From Candidatus Dormiibacterota bacterium (lineage in GTDB: Bacteria > Chloroflexota > Dormibacteria > UBA8260 > Bog-877), in the NCBI GenBank assembly GCA_003164475.1, contig PLTL01000146.1:1088-26116 (forward strand): a DNA stretch of 25,029 bases, written 5' to 3'. The notes below the pieces were generated by a model. It did no database searches. It saw only the letters and a list, made by a program, of their open reading frames with translations, and was not told the origin of the DNA. Of this stretch, positions 16,033 through 23,548 are shown piece after piece (positions within the stretch are counted from its first letter, which is position 1; every line of letters starts with the position of its first letter). A program made the translations under genes and the position numbers.

Positions 16033-17841
16033 TCAGGTCTGGGCGTGGCCAGCCATCCGGGCCAGCTCGATCTCAGCCAGCTCCGGCTCCAGCTTGCGAA
16101 AGAGCGGCGCCGGTTCCCTAAGGCGTTGTCCCGCAGCCAGCCGGCTGGGGGCCCAGCTCACCTCCGGCGTGTCGTAGTCGCCAGTCAGCGCCAGGTGGGG
16201 GTCGTCCGCGGGGCCAACCAGTTCCAGGCGCGGCATCGGGGCGATCACCCCCTCGCCCCCCAGCATCTGGTGCAGACGCTGGCAGCTGAAGGGCAGGAAG
16301 GGGAGCAGCTGCACCTTGAGGTTGTCGATGCAGTTGAGAGCCACGTAGAGCACCGTCGCGGCGCGCTCCCGGTCGCTGGAGACCAGCCGCCAGGGCTCGT
16401 TGTCAGCGAGGTACTGGTTGACCAGGGCCGCCAGACCCATCGCCTCCGCCAAGGCGGCTTTGAAGCGGGCTGCGTCCAGCAGCCTGCCCACCGAATCGAA
16501 GCCGGCATCCACCTGTCCGATCAGTGCCTGGTCGGCCTCGGTCAGCTCCGCCGCCTGGGGCACCTCCCCAAAGTGGCGCTTGGCAATGGCGAGGGTCCGA
16601 TTGACCAGGTTGCCCCAGGTGGCCACCAGCTCGTCGTTGTTGCGGCGGATGAACTCGGCCCAGGTGAAGTCGGTGTCCTGGGTCTCGGGCCCGGCGGCGG
16701 TCAGGTAGTAGCGGAGCGAGTCCGGGTCGTAGCGGCTGAGGAAGTCGCGGACCTCGATGGAAATGCCCCGGCTGTTGGAGAATTTCTGGCCCTCCTGGGT
16801 CAGGAACTCGCTGCTGACTAGGTTCTCCGGCAGTACCAGCGGCAGGTTGGGTGGCCCGCCCCCCAACTCCCCGCCGCTGCCATAGCCGAGGAGCATGCTG
16901 GGCCAGATCACGCTGTGGAAGATGATGTTGTCCTTGCCCATGAAGTAGAAGTGGCTGGCCTCCGGGTTCTGCCACCAAGCCCGCCAGGCCTCGGGCTCAC
17001 CCCGGCCCAGGGCCCACTCCACACTGGCCGAGAGGTAGCCCACCACGGCGTCGAACCAGACGTAGATCAGCTTGTCATCCCGCTCGGCGAACTCCGGCAA
17101 GGGAATGCGAACCCCCCAGTCGATGTCCCTGGTGACCGCCCTGGGCTTGAGGTCGGCCACCACGTTGAGCGAGAAACTGCGCACGTTGCTGCGCCAGCCC
17201 GACTTGGACCCGATCCAGTCGGCGAGAGCCCCCGCGAAGGCGGGCAGATCCAGGAAGAAGTGCTCGGACTCCCGGAAGACCGGCGGCTCCCCGTCGATCC
17301 TCGAGCGGGGCTCGATCAGTTCGGTAGGGTCCAGCAGCCGGCCGCAGCTGTCGCACTGGTCGCCACGGGCGCCCTCGTAACCGCAGTGGGGGCAGGTACC
17401 CTCGATGTAACGGTCGGGCAGGGCCCGCCCGTTGGCGGCCGAGAAGGCGCCATGCTGGGCTTGGCGCAGGAGGTAGCCCCGGTCGTGCAGGGTCTTGAAG
17501 ACGTCTTGGACCACTCGGGCGTGGTTGGCGGTGGTGGTCCTGGTGAAGAGGTCGTAACTGAGCCCGAGCCGGAGCAGGTCCTCGGCGATGACCTGGTTGT
17601 AGCGGTCGGCGATCTGGCGCGGGCTGATACCCTCCCGGTCGGCCGCGACCAGGATGGGGGTGCCGTGCTCGTCGGTACCGCTCACCATCAGCACCATCGC
17701 TCCCCGCAGCCGCTGATACCTGGCGAAGATGTCGGAGGGAACGCCGAACCCGGCGACGTGACCGATGTGGCGAGGCCCGCTGGCGTAGGGCCAGGCCACC
17801 GCGACCAGCACGTGAGCCGTGCCTGGGCGAGATGCACTCAA
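16033..17841 (-). CDS. metG: Methionyl-tRNA synthetase
   Basis: This class I aminoacyl-tRNA synthetase of about 602 residues charges tRNA-Met in the cytoplasm. The ATP-binding HIGH motif is HIGH itself at residues 25-28 ([10 protein letters not shown]). A four-cysteine zinc knuckle ([18 protein letters not shown]) follows in the connective domain. The second signature is KFSNS at 353-357 in place of KMSKS. The strings [10 protein letters not shown] and [12 protein letters not shown] resemble actinobacterial enzymes, which is the best taxonomic clue here. The anticodon-binding helical domain is complete, and no C-terminal tRNA-binding extension exists. The start is uncertain: I chose TTG at 17841, ten residues before the conserved [13 protein letters not shown] at 17811 and GTG at 17910 are alternatives. 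It is divergent from a glycosyltransferase gene 44 bases away. Confidence 0.95.
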   Translation of the reverse strand: MSASRPGTAHVLVAVAWPYASGPRHIGHVAGFGVPSDIFARYQRLRGAMVLMVSGTDEHGTPILVAADREGISPRQIADRYNQVIAEDLLRLGLSYDLFTRTTTANHARVVQDVFKTLHDRGYLLRQAQHGAFSAANGRALPDRYIEGTCPHCGYEGARGDQCDSCGRLLDPTELIEPRSRIDGEPPVFRESEHFFLDLPAFAGALADWIGSKSGWRSNVRSFSLNVVADLKPRAVTRDIDWGVRIPLPEFAERDDKLIYVWFDAVVGYLSASVEWALGRGEPEAWRAWWQNPEASHFYFMGKDNIIFHSVIWPSMLLGYGSGGELGGGPPNLPLVLPENLVSSEFLTQEGQKFSNSRGISIEVRDFLSRYDPDSLRYYLTAAGPETQDTDFTWAEFIRRNNDELVATWGNLVNRTLAIAKRHFGEVPQAAELTEADQALIGQVDAGFDSVGRLLDAARFKAALAEAMGLAALVNQYLADNEPWRLVSSDRERAATVLYVALNCIDNLKVQLLPFLPFSCQRLHQMLGGEGVIAPMPRLELVGPADDPHLALTGDYDTPEVSWAPSRLAAGQRLREPAPLFRKLEPELAEIELARMAGHAQT

Positions 17842-17885
17842 GATCGGATCGATGGTAGCCGGTCGACTGTGAGTGAGGTGGAACA

Positions 17886-18974
17886 ATGGCACCCATGAAC
17901 AGGGACTCACGGGTGCTCTTGGTCATTGCCGACAGCTCCCGGAGCGGCGGGCCCGAGCATGTTCTGACCCTGGCCAGAGAGCTCTCAGCTGCCGGGTGGG
18001 CAGCACTGGTGGCCTGTCCGCCGGGCGAGCTCGTCGACCGCTGCGGCGGCGCGGGGATCGCCGTTGCCACCATCTCGGTGGGAGGCAGGAGCTGGGCTAC
18101 GGCTCCGATCCAGCTCCGCCAGCTGGCCCGGCAGTGGCGCGCGTCCGTCGTCCACAGCCACGGGCTGAGGGCTGGGGCCCTCCTCCGTCGGGCCCGGGCT
18201 CAGGCCCCCATGATCCACACCCACCACCTCGACGGATGGTTCGCCTCCGGTGCGGTCAGGCTCATGGTCCACCGCCACGAACTGCGCGCCCTGGGTCGGG
18301 CATCCAAGCTGCAGATCGCGGTCTCCAATGCGGTCGCCGCGTTCCTGATCGACGAGGTGGGGACCGACTCGCGCCGGGTCCGGGTGGTACCCAACGGCAT
18401 CGACCCGCTTCCATTGGTGCCCCGCGCCGCGCCGTCCGGACACCGCGTCGGCGTGCTGGCCAGCCTCACCCTCTCCAAGGGGATCGACACCGCGATTCTG
18501 GCGCTGGCCACCCCGGCCGGCCAGACCCTCTCCCTCTTCGTGGGGGGGACCGGGCCTGAGCTCTCGAGCCTGGCGGACCTCGCCTACACCGTCGGGGTAG
18601 CGGACCGCGTCAACTTCGTGGGGGAGGTTCGGGACCGGGAGAGGTTCTTCTCTGGCTGCGATCTGGCCTGGGTCCCATCGAGGGCCGAGCCGTTCGGCCT
18701 TTCCGCCTGCGAGGCGATGAGTTCAGGGTTGCCGGTGGTGGCCAGCCGGGTGGGCGGCCTGACGGAGATCCTGGATCCACCCCATGCCGGGCTGGTTGTC
18801 GGGGCCGGCAATCCCGCCGCCCTAGCCGCAGTCAGCTTGGCCCTGCTGGGCGACCCCGATCGGTACGCGGCCCTGAGCGCCGCCGGGGCGGAGCGCGCTC
18901 GCCAGCGCTTCTCGGCCGCTCGGATGGCGGCTCTCACCAGGGGGGTATACCGCGAGGTGATGGGCGTCCAATAG
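17886..18974 (+). CDS. Glycosyltransferase family 4 (GT-B fold)
   Basis: The 362-residue protein is a retaining GT-B glycosyltransferase of family 4. The N-terminal half has the acceptor-side [19 protein letters not shown] motif; the C-terminal half carries PNGID, the [12 protein letters not shown] strand and the donor-binding [20 protein letters not shown] block with its E-x7-E pattern. It should move a sugar from a nucleotide-sugar to a lipid, saccharide or small molecule at the cytoplasmic face. No signal peptide or membrane span is seen. The ATG at 17886 follows GAGGTGG after four bases; a second ATG at 17895 is possible. It stands alone between divergent metG and an SRPBCC gene, so the donor and acceptor cannot be deduced. 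Confidence 0.9.
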   Translation: MAPMNRDSRVLLVIADSSRSGGPEHVLTLARELSAAGWAALVACPPGELVDRCGGAGIAVATISVGGRSWATAPIQLRQLARQWRASVVHSHGLRAGALLRRARAQAPMIHTHHLDGWFASGAVRLMVHRHELRALGRASKLQIAVSNAVAAFLIDEVGTDSRRVRVVPNGIDPLPLVPRAAPSGHRVGVLASLTLSKGIDTAILALATPAGQTLSLFVGGTGPELSSLADLAYTVGVADRVNFVGEVRDRERFFSGCDLAWVPSRAEPFGLSACEAMSSGLPVVASRVGGLTEILDPPHAGLVVGAGNPAALAAVSLALLGDPDRYAALSAAGAERARQRFSAARMAALTRGVYREVMGVQ

Positions 18975-19008
18975 AACAGCTCTTTGGTCTCGCCCCAGCG
19001 GGCTGTCC

Positions 19009-19035
19009 GGCAGAGCCCTGGCTCTCGGCTCTGCC
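19009..19035 (+). terminator. 9-bp hairpin after the glycosyltransferase gene
   Basis: GGCAGAGCC (19009-19017) and GGCTCTGCC (19027-19035) are perfect complements around a 9-base loop, 34 bases past the stop codon. There is no T-run, so it would be a non-classical terminator. Confidence 0.4.
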
Positions 19036-19146
19036 CCGGAGTTGAGAAGGCGGGACCAGGGACGGTGCCCACCCGGTGCTTCAGTTCGAGTCGGGGCCGG
19101 GGCGGCTGGAGCAGGGTGAGAATCACGGGCTCGGTCCAGGGCCGTG

Positions 19147-19180
19147 CCTCCCACTGCAACTTTGTGGTTGCAGTGGGAGG
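19147..19180. repeat. Perfect 14-bp stem-loop in intergenic DNA
   Basis: CCTCCCACTGCAAC (19147-19160) and GTTGCAGTGGGAGG (19167-19180) are perfect complements with a TTTGTG loop; one more G-C pair flanks the stem. It lies about 47 bases before the SRPBCC start and 172 bases after the glycosyltransferase stop. It could be a terminator without a T-run, a palindromic repeat-family member, or a structured leader. Confidence 0.7.
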
Positions 19181-19227
19181 CGAAAACGTGCCCTCTTTGG
19201 GCTGCAACTCTCCCCAGTCGCAGGGGC

Positions 19228-19680
19228 GTGCCTACGAGCGACGACCGTATTGAGCAGCAGGTCATCATCAATGCCAGCGCGGATCGGGTCTGGGACCTTT
19301 TGAGCCGGCCCGGCTGGTGGGCGCCGACCGAGGCCGACGCTCCGGTCGATCGAACGCCAGGCCACCAAGTCGTGCGGGAGAGCAAGGATTGGGGGCGATT
19401 CGCGGTCGAGGTTGTCGACATCAAGCCTCTGACCTATGTCGCCTTCCGGTGGGCGAGCCAGTTCTCGGGTGAGGAGCTCGGCTCAGGCAGGGCGACCCTG
19501 GTCGAGTTCCAGGTCGAGCCCACCAGCGGCGGGATCAGGGTGGCTGTGTTGGAAAGTGGGTTCGCGCCGTTGGATGCGCCGGAATCGGTACGCCGGGCGG
19601 CCCTCGACGGCAACGCCGGCGGGTGGGCCGAGGAGTTGCGCGGGCTCCGGGAGCGGGCCGAGCGGTTCCCGAGCCCCTGA
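19228..19680 (+). CDS. SRPBCC / AHSA1-like START-superfamily protein
   Basis: The 150-residue product has the fold pattern of SRPBCC proteins related to Aha1 (activator of Hsp90 ATPase). The opening strand IEQQVIINASADRVWDLLSRPGWW is typical, as are the central GRFAVEVVDIKPLTYVAFRW and the closing helix GGWAEELRGLRERAE. These proteins hold a hydrophobic ligand in a deep pocket; the ligand here is unknown. I took the GTG at 19228, which sits just before the conserved first strand and follows a weak AGGGGC site. In many actinobacteria such a gene is followed by an overlapping ArsR-type regulator. Here the overlapping frame starts like one but is broken. Confidence 0.82.
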   Translation: MPTSDDRIEQQVIINASADRVWDLLSRPGWWAPTEADAPVDRTPGHQVVRESKDWGRFAVEVVDIKPLTYVAFRWASQFSGEELGSGRATLVEFQVEPTSGGIRVAVLESGFAPLDAPESVRRAALDGNAGGWAEELRGLRERAERFPSP

Positions 19681-19832
19681 GCCCGCACGCCGAAGCCGAG
19701 GTCGCTCAGGTCTTTGTGGCTCTCGCCGATCCCACTCGGCGCCGGCTGCCGCGCGGACACTGGAGAGGTGATGCCTTAGGACATGGTCACCTCGTTTCCG
19801 GGCCGGCGATGACGGCGTCCAGCTCGAACTGA
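19677..19832 (+). pseudogene. Remnant of an ArsR-family regulator
   Basis: Overlapping the SRPBCC stop, a frame beginning at CTG 19677 reads LSPHAEAEVAQVFVALADPT and then RRRL. This is the usual N-terminus of ArsR regulators (the FxALADPTRRxIL helix). The similarity then stops abruptly. No winged-helix region follows in any frame, and the frame ends at 19832. The normal ATG or GTG overlapping the TGA has become CTG. I read this as a gene that lost its start and most of its body. Only about 20 residues support the identity. The 19833-19937 stretch shows nothing more. Confidence 0.55.
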
Positions 19833-19937
19833 GCAAGGGCGAACAACGTGCAGCAGGCAGAGGCCGACGGGCGACTCAGCCCGCCCGGCTCCAGCTCAGC
19901 CGGCCTGCTGCGCTGACAACCCCTTCGCGGGCTCGAG

Positions 19938-20432
19938 CTAGGTGTCGGGGTCCGGGGGTCCCAGGCCGCTGCCAACGAAGGCACTCAGAACATCCACGAG
20001 GATGTCCCTCTGGGATGCATCCAGCTCCTGCCCGAGACGCCTCAGGGAGCGTCTCCGCCAGCCGCGATACACCTCCAGGGCGCGGGCCGCCCGTGGGGTT
20101 GGCGCCAGCCAGACGGTGCGCCGGTCCTGGGGATCGTCCCGGCGCTCAACCAGCCCCTGGCGGATCATCCGGTTGGCCATGGCGGTCGCCGCCGCTCCGG
20201 TGATCCCCATCGACGCCGCAAACCGCCGCATGGGCATGCCTTCCGGAGGCAGGCAGCCAACCGCTTCGAGCTGGCGCCAGGTGACCGATCCGAGCTGGCG
20301 GCTGACATTGTGCGGAAGGGGCCTGTCCAGGACCGACCGGAGCTGCGGCTGGAGCTTCAGCATCCGTTCCACGAAGTCGTCAACTGGTGCAGTGTCCCTA
20401 TCCCCAGGCCCATCGCCCGGCTGAAGGTTCAC
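19938..20432 (-). CDS. MarR-family regulator
   Basis: The 164-residue protein has a MarR-type winged helix. The reading head MPMRRFAASMGITGAAATAMANRMIRQGLV lies at about residues 66-95, followed by the wing ERRDDPQDRRTVWLAPT with its D-x-R-R signature and a dimer-forming C-terminal helix. The start is GTG at 20432, with no ribosome site but a CATAAT -10 box just seven bases upstream, so the mRNA is probably leaderless. A 15-bp dyad directly abuts that box and may be an autorepression site. No transporter or enzyme is joined to it, so its regulon is unknown. It is not closely similar to the MarR protein at 12078-12572. Confidence 0.88.
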   Translation of the reverse strand: MNLQPGDGPGDRDTAPVDDFVERMLKLQPQLRSVLDRPLPHNVSRQLGSVTWRQLEAVGCLPPEGMPMRRFAASMGITGAAATAMANRMIRQGLVERRDDPQDRRTVWLAPTPRAARALEVYRGWRRRSLRRLGQELDASQRDILVDVLSAFVGSGLGPPDPDT

Positions 20433-20439
20433 GCAGTGA

Positions 20440-20460
20440 ATTATGTGACTGTCAGAGTCA
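20440..20460 (-). promoter_or_regulatory. Leaderless MarR promoter with adjoining dyad
   Basis: Reading leftward, TGACTCTGACAGTCA (20460-20446; TGACT/AGTCA arms around five bases) runs directly into CATAAT (20445-20440), a good -10 box. Seven bases later comes the GTG start. No clear -35 box is seen. The dyad lies where a bound dimer would block polymerase. Confidence 0.5.
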
Positions 20461-20616
20461 GCGGGCAGTTCCCGGCCGGTTTCGTCGGGGATGGCGGAGA
20501 TCTGCGCCCCGCGCCTTCGCTGCGGTGCGGGGGCAGCTGCGGTGGTGCCCGCCGTCCGCCGGGCGGCCCGCTGATCGCGATGAAACCGAGTCGGGAGACG
20601 GCCCGTTTAACCGGAC

Positions 20617-20919
20617 GTGCCTCTCAGCGCTGAGCGCTCCCGTTTGGCCGATGGCCTGGACCGCTGTCATGAGGCGGCGGTGCTCCTGAACACCGCGCTG
20701 ACCGACCTGTCAGACGCCGAGGCCAGGGAGCTCGCCCTCGACGCCGTGGCGGCGGTGGCCCGGCTGGAGCGGCGGCTTCAGCTCCTCGCGGAGGCCTTCC
20801 GAATCGCCGAGAGCTTCCTCGCCGCCGACCAGTTCCTGGTGTCGGGCGCCGACACGGACGAGCAGGAGCCGGTGGCCTCGGTCCTGGGCCGACCCGCCCG
20901 CATCGGAAGCTCCGACTAG
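20617..20919 (+). CDS. Small hypothetical helical protein
   Basis: The 100-residue product is Ala/Leu/Glu-rich, with long amphipathic helices (residues about 5-70, ending ARLERRLQLLAEAFRIAESFLAADQFL), and looks like a small helical bundle or coiled coil. I do not recognise a family. The start is GTG at 20617 without a ribosome site; an ATG at 20651 is in another frame. It converges on nfuA, with 17 bases between the stops. The frame's regular composition and helical periodicity favour a real gene, but this is not proven. Confidence 0.5.
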   Translation: MPLSAERSRLADGLDRCHEAAVLLNTALTDLSDAEARELALDAVAAVARLERRLQLLAEAFRIAESFLAADQFLVSGADTDEQEPVASVLGRPARIGSSD

Positions 20920-20936
20920 CGCTCGCCCCTGGCCGC

Positions 20937-21539
20937 CTACTCCTTGGAGGACGGGTAGTAGGGGTTGGTGCCCTCGGCGTGATCGGTGGTATCGACCACC
21001 TCGACGATCTCCTCGAAGCGCTCCAGGATGGCGGTCCGCACTCCCTGGGACAAGGTGGTCTCGGCGAGGCCGCAGCCCTGGCAGCCGCCCCCCATCTGCA
21101 CGTAGGCGACGCCATCGGCGATGTCGAGCAGACCGATGTAGCCGCCGTGGCCGGCCACCGCCGGGTTGATCTCCTGATCGAGCATGCGCTGGACCGCCTG
21201 GGCCAGGGGATCCTCATCGGGGTCGTAACCGGTCTCCAGACTGAGCGCTCCGGAGACCGGGTCGGCCTCCACGCGGGAGCCGACCACATGGCGGGTGATG
21301 ACCCGAGGAGCCACGAAGAAGATGTCGGGTGCCCCCTCCACCAGCACCTCCTCCGGCTTCAGCCCGCCCGCCTCAACCAGATCGAAGTTGAAGGTCAGCC
21401 GCTCGCCCTGGAGTAACCCCGGGGTCACCGAGACCCATGCCTCGGGGTGCCCCTGGCGCGCTCGGAAGCTCCGGATCCGGGCCGCGGCCCGCTCACTCAG
21501 CTGAAGCCGGGGCACGTCCCCCCTGGTCTTGGTCTCCAC
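20937..21539 (-). CDS. nfuA: NfuA-type Fe-S cluster carrier
   Basis: The 200-residue protein combines an N-terminal A-type-carrier-like (HesB/IscA-like) domain at about residues 8-100, degenerate in its cysteines, with a C-terminal NifU-like domain. The latter carries the cluster-binding CxxC at Cys153 and Cys156 (GGGCQGCGLAETTLSQGVR). This two-domain build matches E. coli NfuA, which delivers 4Fe-4S clusters to targets such as lipoyl synthase and aconitase. The start is GTG at 21539; residues predicted further upstream are Arg/Ala-rich and not like the family. The gene stands alone, divergent from the ArdC-like gene. A link to the lipoate-transferase-like gene in this window is possible through lipoyl synthase but is not shown. 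Confidence 0.9.
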   Translation of the reverse strand: METKTRGDVPRLQLSERAAARIRSFRARQGHPEAWVSVTPGLLQGERLTFNFDLVEAGGLKPEEVLVEGAPDIFFVAPRVITRHVVGSRVEADPVSGALSLETGYDPDEDPLAQAVQRMLDQEINPAVAGHGGYIGLLDIADGVAYVQMGGGCQGCGLAETTLSQGVRTAILERFEEIVEVVDTTDHAEGTNPYYPSSKE

Positions 21540-21691
21540 TTGTCCCAGTCTGACGCGACGGGCTGGAGAGTGCCTGTGGCGCGCCGCTCGGTGGGCGGGG
21601 GATCCGCGATCCAGCCCGGTCATCGATGCGGTCGAGGCAGCGGCCGTCCGCGGAGGCCTGAGGCCGCTTGTCGTCGCCTGGCAGGACTCGA

Positions 21692-21710
21692 CCCCGCCCA
21701 CCGGGCGGGG
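21692..21710 (+). promoter_or_regulatory. 8-bp G+C hairpin just before the ArdC-like ribosome site
   Basis: CCCCGCCC (21692-21699) and GGGCGGGG (21703-21710) form a perfect stem with an ACC loop. It ends 3 bases before the GGAGGGA ribosome site (21714-21720). In the mRNA it could limit ribosome access or shield the leader. Confidence 0.4.
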
Positions 21711-21730
21711 GCTGGAGGGACTAGCCGGGC

Positions 21731-22585
21731 GTGACCGTCACTTCGTCCGCCGGCCGGCCGGCCGACGCGTCCGCGCCCCGCCAGGCGAAGGCCGAGCTCC
21801 TCGACCAGCTGACGCTGGGGGTGCTGGAGCTCACGTCATCCGCGGCCTGGGCCCGGTGGCTGCAGGTGAGCCGCCGCTTCCACCGCTACAGCTTCCCGAA
21901 CCAGATCCTGATCCTGAGCCAGCGCCCAGATGCCACCTGGGTGGCCGGGTATCGGGCCTGGGTCCGGCTGGGCCGGCAGGTGCGCCAGGGGGAGAGGGCG
22001 ATTCGAATCCTGGCTCCGTGCCTGGTCGTCCCGGAACCGGCGGAGGGAGAGGGGCCGCCGTCCCCCACCCTGCTCGGGTTCCGAGTTGCCCACGTGTTCG
22101 ACCTGGCCCAGACCGCCGGAGAGGAGCTTCCCCAGCCGGTGCGGACCCTCACCGGGCCGGGTTCGCCGGACCAGCTCGGCAAGCTGGCCCGGCACGCCGT
22201 GGATCTGGGGTTCGACCTTCAGTTCAAGGCTCTCCGGGGCGCCAGGCACGGGGACTGCTCCCACGCCCTGCGGCGGATCCGGGTCAGCAGCGAGCTGGCC
22301 CCGGCCCACCAGCTGAAGACGCTGGCCCACGAACTGGCCCATGCGATCCTCCACGGGCCCGAGTTCCAGGGCTCCAGGGCACTGGCGGAGCTGGAGGCCG
22401 AGAGCGTCGCCTATGTGGTCTGCCAGGCGTTGGGGGTGGAGAGCCGAGACTACAGCTTCGGCTACCTGGCCACCTGGTCGGGAGGCGGTCCGGAGGCGGC
22501 ACGGCTGGTGATCGCCGCCGGAGGGCGAATACTGAAGGCCGCCTCCTCGATCCTGGATGCGAAGGACGACCAACCGGCACCCTGA
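21731..22585 (+). CDS. ArdC-like antirestriction / ImmA-IrrE-type zinc metallopeptidase
   Basis: The 284-residue protein has two parts. Residues about 20-110 resemble the ArdC ssDNA-binding domain (RFHRYSFPNQILILSQRP, then a WVRLGRQVRQGERAIRILAP stretch). Residues about 160-250 form a zinc peptidase domain with HELAH at 200-204 and a downstream ELEAES (220-225) that supplies the third ligand. ArdC proteins protect incoming DNA from restriction, and related IrrE/ImmA peptidases cut XRE-type repressors. The start is GTG at 21731, ten bases after GGAGGGA. An XRE regulator follows 112 bases downstream from its own promoter, so a protease/repressor pair is conceivable. No plasmid or phage genes are nearby, so I see no direct sign of a mobile element. 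Confidence 0.85.
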   Translation: MTVTSSAGRPADASAPRQAKAELLDQLTLGVLELTSSAAWARWLQVSRRFHRYSFPNQILILSQRPDATWVAGYRAWVRLGRQVRQGERAIRILAPCLVVPEPAEGEGPPSPTLLGFRVAHVFDLAQTAGEELPQPVRTLTGPGSPDQLGKLARHAVDLGFDLQFKALRGARHGDCSHALRRIRVSSELAPAHQLKTLAHELAHAILHGPEFQGSRALAELEAESVAYVVCQALGVESRDYSFGYLATWSGGGPEAARLVIAAGGRILKAASSILDAKDDQPAP

Positions 22586-22640
22586 GGGGACCCAAGCCCC
22601 CGTCGCGGCCACTCCAGCGCGGGCGCGCTCCGACCCGGCC

Positions 22641-22669
22641 TTGACAAAATGAGCCGCCACTCATAGGGT
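22641..22669 (+). promoter_or_regulatory. XRE-gene promoter with inverted repeat in the spacer
   Basis: TTGACA (22641-22646) and TAGGGT (22664-22669) are 17 bases apart. ATGAG (22649-22653) and CTCAT (22660-22664) form an inverted repeat with a 6-base centre between the boxes, a position typical of autorepressor sites. Confidence 0.65.
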
Positions 22670-22697
22670 CGGAGGCGGAATCAGGGGGTGATCAGGG

Positions 22698-23024
22698 GTG
22701 TCCAGCAGCAACTTCGACGTCTTGTTCCCGGAGGTGGAGGTTGAGGTCTCCGACCGAGGCCTTGCTGCCTTCCGCGACCAGGATGCCATGCGGGTCAAGT
22801 CACGCCTCATCGAGCTCGTCCTGGTGCGGCGCTTGGAGCTGGGGCTGACCCAGGAGCAGCTGTCACAGCGCTCGGGCGTGGCCCAGACGGAGATCAGCCG
22901 GATAGAGCGGGGCCGAAAGACCCCCAACCTGGACACCTACGCGCGGCTGGCCGCGGCGCTCAACTTGGATCTGATCGCGAGGAGACCACAACGGGTGGCC
23001 AGCCGGCGGCGGCCGCGCGTCTGA
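22698..23024 (+). CDS. XRE-family HTH regulator
   Basis: The 108-residue protein carries a Cro/CI-type helix-turn-helix at about residues 45-92, with the typical LTQEQLSQRSGVAQTEISRI core followed by ERGRKTPNLDTYARLAAALN. The 40 residues before it resemble the leading helix of HigA-type antitoxins, and the C-terminal tail is very basic. It should bind DNA as a dimer and probably represses its own promoter through ATGAG-N6-CTCAT. The GTG at 22698 follows an AGGGG-like site. No RelE/HigB toxin lies on either side. The upstream metallopeptidase is therefore the more likely partner, if it has one. Confidence 0.9.
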   Translation: MSSSNFDVLFPEVEVEVSDRGLAAFRDQDAMRVKSRLIELVLVRRLELGLTQEQLSQRSGVAQTEISRIERGRKTPNLDTYARLAAALNLDLIARRPQRVASRRRPRV

Positions 23025-23233
23025 GGCCGGTCGCCGCTCTCACACGAGGCTTGAGCATCCTCAGCTCGGTGCCAGCGCCTGCGGACAACCCGCCCCGGCG
23101 CGGATTCCCAGCGCGTTCCTTGTCGCGATGCGTCGGGCGACCGTCGCCGCCGGGATGAGGCAAACCGCAGCGGCTGGCGCGACCATCCGTCCGGGTGGTC
23201 TCCACGCCCTCACCGAGAGTGAGGAGGATCCTC
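23025..23233. other. Gap with a structured ribosome-site region
   Basis: No gene is visible in the first 180 bases. Near the right end, CCTCAC (23208-23213) and GTGAGG (23219-23224) pair around CGAGA, and the strong GAGGAGG ribosome site (23221-23227) overlaps the second arm. Next comes the perfect palindrome GAGGATCCTC (23224-23233), directly followed by an ATG at 23234. Confidence 0.5.
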
Positions 23234-23548
23234 ATGCCGATCGGCCGTCTCCGCCGGGACGACGGAGTCGGGACCACGACGCCATTCCCAGGGGGTCTGG
23301 TTCAGGGGCCGGCAGCTGCGGTCAGGGCAGCCCGCCTCTTGGCGGCCGGCACCATCGCTTGGACAAGGCTCAGGCTACAGTTTGGCTCTGAAGCAGCGCG
23401 AAGGGCGAGACGGCAACCCGATGAAGGCGCTCCATGTTGCCGATGGCAGCGAATGGCGCGCGTGGTTGGTGAGCAACGCCAAGACCTCCGAGGGGGTCTG
23501 GCTGCTCTACTACAAGAAGAGTTCGGGAAAGCAGCGGATTCCCTATGA
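23234..23548 (+). CDS. Uncertain ORF behind a strong ribosome site
   Basis: The ATG is preceded by GAGGAGG at a spacing of six bases, the best ribosome site in this window. The 104-residue product (MPIGRLRRDDGVGTTTPFPG at its start) has one mildly hydrophobic stretch and then becomes Arg/Gln-rich. It matches no family I know. Its last 128 bases overlap the YdeI-like gene in another frame. It may be a truncated gene, a leader peptide that controls the next gene, or chance. Confidence 0.27.
   Translation: MPIGRLRRDDGVGTTTPFPGGLVQGPAAAVRAARLLAAGTIAWTRLRLQFGSEAARRARRQPDEGAPCCRWQRMARVVGEQRQDLRGGLAALLQEEFGKAADSL

Noticed and set aside
14986..16821. A 611-codon open frame on the plus strand across the J-domain and metG genes
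   Set aside because: It runs antisense through two recognised genes and the gap between them, and its translation has no domain-like pattern.
20624..21289. A 221-codon minus-strand frame overlapping nfuA
   Set aside because: Pro/Arg/Ser-rich out-of-frame reading of nfuA and of the antisense of the small helical gene.
23359..23381. Promoter TTGGAC / TACAGT before the YdeI-like gene
   Set aside because: The spacer is 11 bases, too short for sigma70; TACAGT alone is not enough.
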